Positions 12,622 to 17,764 of a stretch of DNA of 17,764 bases are shown here, one piece after another. Location: the NCBI GenBank assembly GCA_900549495.1, contig UROL01000017.1, forward strand, positions 1 through 17,764. The letters run 5' to 3'. Within the stretch, counting starts at the first letter, position 1, and the number at the start of each line of letters is the position of its first letter. Source of the stretch: an uncultured Eubacteriales bacterium. Lineage in GTDB: Bacteria > Bacillota > Clostridia > Oscillospirales > Oscillospiraceae. The notes beneath the pieces were generated by a model. It was not told the origin of the DNA. It did not search any database and worked only from the letters and a program-made list of their open reading frames with translations. Both the position numbers and the translations under genes were made by a program.

Positions 12622-14277
12622 TTGGCAGAAAAACTAAAGATTATTCCTCTTGGCGGTCTGGATGAGATTGGCAAGAACATGACCGTGCTGGAGTATGGCA
12701 AGGATATGATTATCGTCGATTGCGGCGTTGGCTTCCCGGACGAGGATATGTACGGCGTTGACCTGGTGATTCCCGATTTTTCCTATGTCATTGCAAATTC
12801 CAAGAAGCTCCGGGGGATGTTTATCACCCATGGGCACGAGGATCACATCGGCTCCATCCCTTATTTTATGAAGGAGGTAATCTGCCCTGTCCACGGTACT
12901 GCCATGACCAATGGGCTGATTAAGCTGAAGCTGGAGGAGCACCGGCTGGACGACAAGGTAAAGCTGGTGACCCACAAGCCCGGCGACGTGGTGAAGGCAG
13001 GGTGCTTCAGCGTGGAATTTATCCATGTGAACCACTCCATTGCCGATGCCGTGGCCTTTGCCATCCGCACCCCGGTGGGTACGGTGGTGATGACCGGCGA
13101 CTTTAAGATTGACCCCACCGCCTCCTGCGGCATGACGGATCTGGCCCGGCTGGGTCAGCTGGGCAACGACGGTGTGCTGGCGCTGCTGGCAGACTCCACC
13201 AACGTAGAGCGCCAGGGCTACACCCCCAGCGAGAATGTGGTGGCCGAAAGCCTGGACCGGCAGTTCAAGGGCTGCGACCAGCGGATTATCGTCACCACCT
13301 TTGCCTCCAACATGCACCGTATCCAGGCAGTGCTCACCACGGCCCAGCGCTATGGGCGGAAGGTGGCCGTTACTGGCCGGAGCATGGAGAATATGCTGAA
13401 GGTGGCGCAGGAGCTGGGATACCTGAATATCAAGCCCGGCACCATTGTGGACATTGCCTCCATTAAGAGTCTGCCCAAGAATAAGCTGGTGATTGTCTCC
13501 ACCGGCTCCCAGGGTGAGAATATGTCCGCCCTGTATCGGATGGCCTTCTCCACCCACAAGCAGGTGGATATCACCGCCGGTGACCGGATTATCATCTCCG
13601 CCTCTGCCATTCCCGGCAACGAAAAGGCGATTTCCCGGATTATCAACGAGCTGTACCGCAAGGGTGCCGACGTGGTATACGAAAAGAGCGAGGGCCTCCA
13701 TGTCTCCGGCCACGCCTGCCAGGAGGAGCTGAAAATCATTCACGCCCTGGTCAAGCCCCGGTTCTTCCTGCCTGTCCACGGCGAGCAGCGGCATTTGCAG
13801 ATTCACAGCAAGCTGGCCCAGTCCATGGGCATGAATCCCCGGAATATCCACATCGGCGAGCTGGGCACGGTGTTTGAGTTCACCGGCAAGAGCTGCAAGG
13901 AAGCGCCTCCTGTCACCGCCGGAAAGGTTTATGTGGACGGTACCGGCGTGGGCGATGTGGGCAGCGTGGTGCTGCGGGACCGCAAGCATCTGGCCCAGGA
14001 CGGTATGCTGGTGGTATGCGTCAACCTGTCCAGCCAGAATGGCGAGGTAATTTCCGGGCCGGATATCATCACCCGGGGCTTCATCTATGTGAAGGAGTCC
14101 GACGAGATGATGGAGGAGCTGCGGCAGGTAGCCATGGAGGCCATCGAGCGCTGCCAGCGCAAGCGTGTCCGGGACTGGAGCGCCATCAAGTCCGCCATCA
14201 AGAACGACCTGAGCGGCTATCTGTACAAGACCACCAAGCGCAATCCCATGATTCTGCCCGTTATCATGGAAATCTAA
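12622..14277 (+). CDS. rnj: Ribonuclease J (metallo-beta-lactamase, beta-CASP family)
   Basis: 551 residues from a TTG start with AAAGGAG 10 nt upstream; typical RNase J is about 555. An ATG at 12559 would add 21 unconserved residues and has no ribosome site. The N-terminus LKIIPLGGLDEIGKNMTVLEY is characteristic. Zinc-binding HGHEDH (70-75) is followed by VNHSIADA, GDFKID, the beta-CASP segment (ADSTN, ASNMHRIQ, VAVTGRSMEN), HVSGHA and PVHGEQRH, and then the C-terminal domain. The enzyme has 5'-3' exonuclease and endonuclease activity and works in mRNA turnover and RNA maturation in the cytoplasm. J1 and J2 paralogues cannot be told apart here. A strong terminator follows. Its promoter diverges from thrS. 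Confidence 0.96.
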   Translation: MAEKLKIIPLGGLDEIGKNMTVLEYGKDMIIVDCGVGFPDEDMYGVDLVIPDFSYVIANSKKLRGMFITHGHEDHIGSIPYFMKEVICPVHGTAMTNGLIKLKLEEHRLDDKVKLVTHKPGDVVKAGCFSVEFIHVNHSIADAVAFAIRTPVGTVVMTGDFKIDPTASCGMTDLARLGQLGNDGVLALLADSTNVERQGYTPSENVVAESLDRQFKGCDQRIIVTTFASNMHRIQAVLTTAQRYGRKVAVTGRSMENMLKVAQELGYLNIKPGTIVDIASIKSLPKNKLVIVSTGSQGENMSALYRMAFSTHKQVDITAGDRIIISASAIPGNEKAISRIINELYRKGADVVYEKSEGLHVSGHACQEELKIIHALVKPRFFLPVHGEQRHLQIHSKLAQSMGMNPRNIHIGELGTVFEFTGKSCKEAPPVTAGKVYVDGTGVGDVGSVVLRDRKHLAQDGMLVVCVNLSSQNGEVISGPDIITRGFIYVKESDEMMEELRQVAMEAIERCQRKRVRDWSAIKSAIKNDLSGYLYKTTKRNPMILPVIMEI

Positions 14278-14288
14278 AGGATACAGCC

Positions 14289-14318
14289 AGAGGGATGCCC
14301 ATGGGTATCCCTCTTTTT
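14289..14318 (+). terminator. Terminator after the RNase J gene
   Basis: AGAGGGAT/ATCCCTCT with inner GCCC/GGGT pairing, then TTTTT. It sits 12 bases after the stop and ends 30 bases before the dus start, so it may also attenuate dus. Confidence 0.88.
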
Positions 14319-14347
14319 GGCGGTAATTGCCCACGGAAAGGATTTTT

Positions 14348-15289
14348 ATGAACTACTATTTTGCCCCCATGGAGGGGCTGACTGACAGCATTTATCGGAA
14401 GCTGCATCACAGCTTTTTTCCGGGTATTGACCGATACTACACCCCCTTCCTCTCCCCCACCGTTCATCGGAGGCTGACGGCAAAGGAGGAGCGGGAGCTG
14501 CCCCCGGCGGACAGCCTGGATGTCCGGGTGGTGCCCCAGCTGCTGACCAAAAATCCGGAGGATTTTCTGTGGATGGCCCAGGAAATCCGGGAGCGGGGCT
14601 ACCGGCTGGTCAACTTGAACCTGGGCTGCCCCTCCGGCACCGTGGTATCCAAGGGCAAGGGCAGCGGAATGCTGGCAGACCCGGCAGCGCTGGATGCATT
14701 CCTCAGCCGGATTTTCCGGGATACTCCCCTGCCGATTTCCGTCAAAACCCGGGTGGGGCTTCAATCGCCGGAGGAATTCCAGGCGCTGATGGCGGTATTT
14801 TGCCGCTATCCTCTGGCGGAGCTGATTGTCCATCCCCGGGTGCGGAAGGAATTTTACGACGGCAGGCTCCATATGGACTGCTTTCAATATGCTCTGGAAG
14901 CGGCCCCCTTCCCGGTGTGCTTCAACGGAAACCTGTGCAGCACCCGGCAGATTGACGCATTCCGCAGGGAATACCCCGCCGTCCGGTCCGTGATGCTGGG
15001 ACGGGGGCTGATTGGCGACCCGGGGATGCTCACCCCCGGCGGAACGGATGCAAAAACCCTGGAAGCATTTTACCAGGCGCTGCTGGAAGAATACCTGGTG
15101 GCCTTCGGCGGCTCCCGCAACGCCATGTTCCGGCTAAAGGAGCACTGGCGTTATCTGCTATGCCGCTTCCAGGGCAGCGAGGCCTATGCCAAGGCCCTGC
15201 GCAAAACCACGGACCTGGCGGAATACCGCAGCATTGCCGCCCGGATATTCTCCCTGCCCCTGAGAGACACCTTGGAGCCGGACTGGTAG
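14348..15289 (+). CDS. dus: tRNA-dihydrouridine synthase
   Basis: 313 residues, the usual Dus size. The flavoenzyme reduces specific uridines in the tRNA D-loop using FMN and NADPH. The FMN-binding start FAPMEGLTD (5-13), catalytic Cys94 in NLGCPSGTVVSKGKGSGML, Lys133 in SVKTR, His162 in IVHPR, CFNGN and MLGRGLIGDP are all present in family order. The C-terminal helical domain begins around residue 225. The start at 14348 has AAAGGA 5 nt upstream; an in-frame ATG at 14327 is within 10 bases of the terminator and has no ribosome site. No separate promoter was found, so it probably relies on readthrough from the RNase J gene. Which uridine it modifies cannot be said. Confidence 0.94.
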   Translation: MNYYFAPMEGLTDSIYRKLHHSFFPGIDRYYTPFLSPTVHRRLTAKEERELPPADSLDVRVVPQLLTKNPEDFLWMAQEIRERGYRLVNLNLGCPSGTVVSKGKGSGMLADPAALDAFLSRIFRDTPLPISVKTRVGLQSPEEFQALMAVFCRYPLAELIVHPRVRKEFYDGRLHMDCFQYALEAAPFPVCFNGNLCSTRQIDAFRREYPAVRSVMLGRGLIGDPGMLTPGGTDAKTLEAFYQALLEEYLVAFGGSRNAMFRLKEHWRYLLCRFQGSEAYAKALRKTTDLAEYRSIAARIFSLPLRDTLEPDW

Positions 15290-15291
15290 GA

Positions 15292-15309
15292 ATGTAAAAT
15301 TCATGCAAA
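15292..15309 (+). repeat. ATGTAAA/ATGCAAA tandem repeat before the antiporter promoter
   Basis: ATGTAAAATTCATGCAAA: two 7-mers, one base different, 11 bases apart, 7 bases upstream of the -35. It resembles the pair at 1868-1885 in period, sequence and distance to the -35, but is in the opposite orientation relative to its promoter. It may be a response-regulator box. Confidence 0.3.
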
Positions 15310-15316
15310 ATAATAG

Positions 15317-15345
15317 TTGCGTTTTATACAAAGATAGTCTATAAT
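15317..15345 (+). promoter_or_regulatory. Promoter of the antiporter-MgtC operon
   Basis: TTGCGT and a perfect TATAAT with a 17-base spacer, about 45 bases before the antiporter start. There is no terminator between dus and this promoter, so dus transcripts may also run in. Confidence 0.82.
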
Positions 15346-15390
15346 ACCATCTTATAATTATCCAATTCTAACAGAAAGGAAGTGTTTCCC

Positions 15391-16842
15391 ATGGCTGCCT
15401 TACAGCAGACCTTAGCCCAGCTGCCCCAGGTACCCACGGTGATTATCTCCGTGGCGCTGATGCTGTTCTCCGGCTTTTTCCTGACCCGGATTACCAAGCT
15501 GCTGCGGCTGCCCAATGTGACGGCCTATATTGTGGCCGGAATTCTCATCGGCCCCTACTGCCTGAACCTGGTGCCCCAGAGAATCATTGACGGGACGGAT
15601 TTCCTTTCGGACATTGCCCTGGCCTTCATCGCCTTCTCCACCGGTGAATTTTTCAAGCTGGACGTGCTGAAACGCAACGGCATGAAGGTGGTGTGGATTA
15701 CCGTCATGGAGGCCGTGCTGGCATCCGTGGCCGTGTTTGTTCTCACCTACTGGATTTTGGGGCTGGAGCTGGCCTTCTCCATTGTGCTGGCGGCCCTGGC
15801 CTCTGCCACCGCCCCTGCCTCCACTATGATGACCATCCGGCAAACCGGAGCCAAGGGGGACTTTGTGGATACCCTGCTACAGGTGGTGGCCCTGGACGAT
15901 GTGGTGGGGCTGGTGCTCTACTCCGTGGCCATTTCCGTGGCTCTGGCCTCCTTGCAGGGGGCGGGGAGCTTCACCTTTGCCACCCTGGCAAAGCCCATTG
16001 TGCTGAATCTGCTGGTGATGGCCCTGGGGGGCGGCTTCGGCTTGCTGATGAAGCTGCTGATGCCCAGCAAGCGCTCCACAGACAATAAGCTGATTATCTC
16101 CATCGCCCTGCTGTTCTCCTTCTGCGGCCTGTGTGCCCTGCTGGGCATTTCCCCCCTGCTGGGCTGCATGGCCATGGGCACGGTGTATACCAACATAGCA
16201 GAAAACGACAAGCTCTTTAAGCAGCTGGCCTATTTCAGTCCGCCGATTCTGCTGCTGTTCTTCGTCCGCTCGGGAATGTCCTTCCAGCTGGATGCCCTGG
16301 TCTCCACCCAGGGGGCGCTGAACGGTGTGCCCCTGCTGGTAATTGGAGCCAGCTACCTCATTGTCCGCATCCTGGGCAAATACCTGGGGGCCTGGCTGGG
16401 CTGCTGGACGGTGGGCAAGAGCAAGCTGGTGCGTAACTATCTGGGCCTGGCCCTGATTCCCCAGGCGGGAGTCGCCATTGGCCTGGCGGCATTGGGTGCC
16501 CGCACCCTGGGGGGCACCATGGGCCGGGATTTGCAGACCATCATTCTGGCCTCCAGCGTGCTCTATGAGCTTATCGGCCCCGGCTGTGCCAAGCTGGCCC
16601 TGTACTTATCCAAATCCTACTCCACCAAGCTGGAGGATGTGGCTCCGGTGGAGGAGGTTACAGAATCCGGCCAGCGGAAAACCGATGTGGAGCTGCTGAT
16701 TGAGCGTATCCAGAAGATTCAAAAGGAGCTGCCGGAGCACGACACCGGCATGAGCGAGGAAGAGGCCGCCTTCACCGAGGCCGCCGAGGAGCACCTGGCC
16801 CAGACCCAGGCCCAGCGGCGATATTTCTATATGCGGAGGTAA
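15391..16842 (+). CDS. CPA2-type monovalent cation/proton antiporter
   Basis: 483 residues: a Na_H_Exchanger domain (about 15-405) with 12-13 hydrophobic helices, then a charged cytoplasmic tail of about 75 residues that looks coiled-coil (ELLIERIQKIQKEL) and acidic. Family features are LRLPNVTAYIVAGILIGP (37-55), the unwound-helix motif SATAPAST (138-145) and the paired aspartates Asp169-Asp170 in VALDDVVGL. The DD pair is characteristic of electrogenic antiporters such as NapA and NhaA. There is no TrkA/RCK nucleotide domain, so it is not a full Kef-type protein. Expected role: exchange of Na+ or K+ for H+ in pH and salt homeostasis; which ion is unknown. ATG at 15391 (AAAGGAAG 8 nt upstream) is preferred over a GTG at 15382. 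Confidence 0.92.
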   Translation: MAALQQTLAQLPQVPTVIISVALMLFSGFFLTRITKLLRLPNVTAYIVAGILIGPYCLNLVPQRIIDGTDFLSDIALAFIAFSTGEFFKLDVLKRNGMKVVWITVMEAVLASVAVFVLTYWILGLELAFSIVLAALASATAPASTMMTIRQTGAKGDFVDTLLQVVALDDVVGLVLYSVAISVALASLQGAGSFTFATLAKPIVLNLLVMALGGGFGLLMKLLMPSKRSTDNKLIISIALLFSFCGLCALLGISPLLGCMAMGTVYTNIAENDKLFKQLAYFSPPILLLFFVRSGMSFQLDALVSTQGALNGVPLLVIGASYLIVRILGKYLGAWLGCWTVGKSKLVRNYLGLALIPQAGVAIGLAALGARTLGGTMGRDLQTIILASSVLYELIGPGCAKLALYLSKSYSTKLEDVAPVEEVTESGQRKTDVELLIERIQKIQKELPEHDTGMSEEEAAFTEAAEEHLAQTQAQRRYFYMRR

Positions 16843-16851
16843 GAGTATGAA
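15391..16851 (+). other. Two-gene coupled block: antiporter end, ribosome site and MgtC start
   Basis: The ribosome binding site GGAGG of the MgtC-family gene lies inside the last codons of the antiporter gene, and the two frames are separated by 4 bases. This indicates co-transcription and probable translational coupling. This entry only marks the linkage; the genes are listed separately. Confidence 0.7.
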
Positions 16852-17563
16852 AACAGATTGGATTGCAATATTTCTGGGCCCCTGGAGCAGCACCCTGTGC
16901 CTGGGTTCCGTCCTGCTTCGCCTGGCTATGAGCCTGGTGCTGTCTGCCATCATCGGCTGCGAGCGTTCCAGCAAGCGGCACTCGGCGGGACTGCGTACCT
17001 TCATTCTGGTAAGCCTGGCCGGAACCGGCACCATGCTAATCGACCAGTATCTGATGTACCAGTTCAGCGTCCCGGTGCCCCTGCTCTCTGCCGGGGCGGT
17101 AATCGGCACCGCCACCATCAGCAGCAACTCCATTTTGTATAGCTCCAAGAGCCAAATCAAGGGACTGACCACCTCGGTGGGGCTATGGTGCTGCGCCGTG
17201 GTGGGTATGTCCCTGGGTGCGGGCTTCTATACCCTGTCCCTGGGGCTGTTTGCCAGTATGCTGGCCTGTATGTCCGGGCTGCCCATGCTGGAAAAGATTC
17301 TGAAAGACCGCTCCAACCACTTTGAGGTGCATCTGGAGCTGAAAAACAAGGGCGACCTGCCGGACTTCGTCTCCACCGTCCGGGCCCTGGGCATCCGGAT
17401 TGACGACATTGAGTCCAATCCCGCCTATCTGAATTCTGGCATCAGCGTCTTCTCCGTCTCCTTCACCGTGGCCAGCAAGGAATTGAAGCAGTACAAAAAG
17501 CACGAGGACATCATCAACGCCCTGCGCTCTTTGGACTATGTGTATCATATCGATGAGATGTAA
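16847..17563 (+). CDS. MgtC/SapB family membrane protein
   Basis: 238 residues. The N-terminal membrane part carries the family signature: RLAMSLVLSAIIGCERSSKRHSAGLRTFILVSLAGTGTML (split here across about residues 25-65), with the conserved ER and AGLRT. About five hydrophobic helices run to residue 150. The C-terminal soluble part (about 155-238) resembles the ACT-like domain of longer MgtC homologues, ending VYHIDEM. MgtC proteins modulate the F1Fo ATP synthase and membrane potential in Salmonella and support growth in low magnesium; the function of distant homologues is uncertain. It is coupled to the antiporter gene, with GGAGG 7 nt before the ATG. Together they suggest control of membrane potential, pH or ions. 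Confidence 0.9.
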   Translation: MKTDWIAIFLGPWSSTLCLGSVLLRLAMSLVLSAIIGCERSSKRHSAGLRTFILVSLAGTGTMLIDQYLMYQFSVPVPLLSAGAVIGTATISSNSILYSSKSQIKGLTTSVGLWCCAVVGMSLGAGFYTLSLGLFASMLACMSGLPMLEKILKDRSNHFEVHLELKNKGDLPDFVSTVRALGIRIDDIESNPAYLNSGISVFSVSFTVASKELKQYKKHEDIINALRSLDYVYHIDEM

Positions 17564-17575
17564 GGAAATCCAGCA

Positions 17576-17602
17576 GGCGGCCAGTTCCCTGGCCGCCCTC
17601 TT
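17576..17602 (+). terminator. Terminator after the antiporter-MgtC operon
   Basis: GGCGGCCA-GTTCCC-TGGCCGCC, a perfect 8-bp stem with 6-nt loop, 13 bases after the stop. The following CTCTTACG is a poor U tract, so it may be a weak terminator. Confidence 0.6.
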
Positions 17603-17764
17603 ACGCCACCATGCGTACCCTTCGGTACACGGCATCTCAACCGCATACGTGCAGAGACTCGTAGTAGCTCTGGATTTCAAAGCATCCAGCTTCTGCGAGG
17701 CTCTTGTCTGTAATGGTCTTTGTAAGAATGCCGCTTCCGGCAGGGGGTAAGCAGTTCTCTCTGG
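17603..17764. other. Unassigned hairpin-rich tail at the window edge
   Basis: Three hairpins: ATGC-GTACC-CTTC-GGTAC-ACG-GCAT (17611-17635), CTGGAT/ATCCAG (about 17670-17689) and GCCG-CTTC-CGGC (near 17731). One minus-strand frame is open from the edge to a TGA at 17637-17639 and reads like a protein end (ITDKSLAEAGCFEIQSYYES then LHVCG). It could be the 3' end of a gene, a dispersed repeat or an element terminus. Not recognised. Confidence 0.3.

Noticed and set aside
12634..14334. A 566-codon open frame on the minus strand opposite the RNase J gene
   Set aside because: It covers RNase J coding sequence in antisense and would run against the terminator. Its composition (His, Gly, Gln, Leu) is a GC-skew artefact.

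Overview
The window looks chromosomal and comes from a low-GC-phylum Gram-positive of moderately high GC, most likely a gut Clostridia of the Oscillospiraceae/Ruminococcaceae type. This is an inference from the combination of a threonyl T-box leader, a guanine-class riboswitch, RNase J, a BMP/Nup-type nucleoside transporter, strong AGGAG ribosome binding sites and at least one clear TTG start. No rRNA, tRNA, CRISPR array, transposase or phage gene was seen. Almost every gene is complete.

Layout. (1) 85-842, minus: an iron-type DtxR-family regulator translationally coupled to a small Cys-rich protein of unknown function. (2) 989-1789, minus: a NagD-type HAD phosphatase with its own promoter and terminator. 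(3) 1887-3862, minus: a sodium-coupled NSS transporter overlapping by 4 nt a DUF1003 membrane protein. (4) 3995-9690 plus leader to about 9943, minus: the most coherent unit. A promoter, a guanine-type riboswitch and a terminator/antiterminator precede xpt (xanthine phosphoribosyltransferase). A BMP-family binding protein, a two-domain ABC ATPase and two permeases follow in the same direction. Salvage enzyme and importer thus appear to be under one purine-sensing switch. (5) 10147-11943 plus leader to 12256, minus: a threonyl-tRNA synthetase lacking the TGS domain, behind a T-box leader. (6) 12392-14277, plus: RNase J with a TTG start and a leader of about 215 nt, then a terminator and a Dus tRNA-dihydrouridine synthase. 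(7) 15317-17563, plus: a CPA2-type cation/proton antiporter coupled to an MgtC/SapB-family membrane protein. The last 160 bases hold several hairpins and perhaps the 3' end of a minus-strand gene.

Most of the window is housekeeping. The points most worth a second look are the riboswitch with both kissing loops enlarged and the operon it controls, the string of hairpins between the binding-protein gene and the rest of its transporter, the coupled DtxR/Cys-rich pair, the TGS-less ThrRS, and the 3' tail. Only two stretches over 300 bases lack a protein gene. 9691-10146 holds the thrS terminator, the xpt promoter and the riboswitch. 11944-12621 holds the T-box, two divergent promoters and the RNase J leader.
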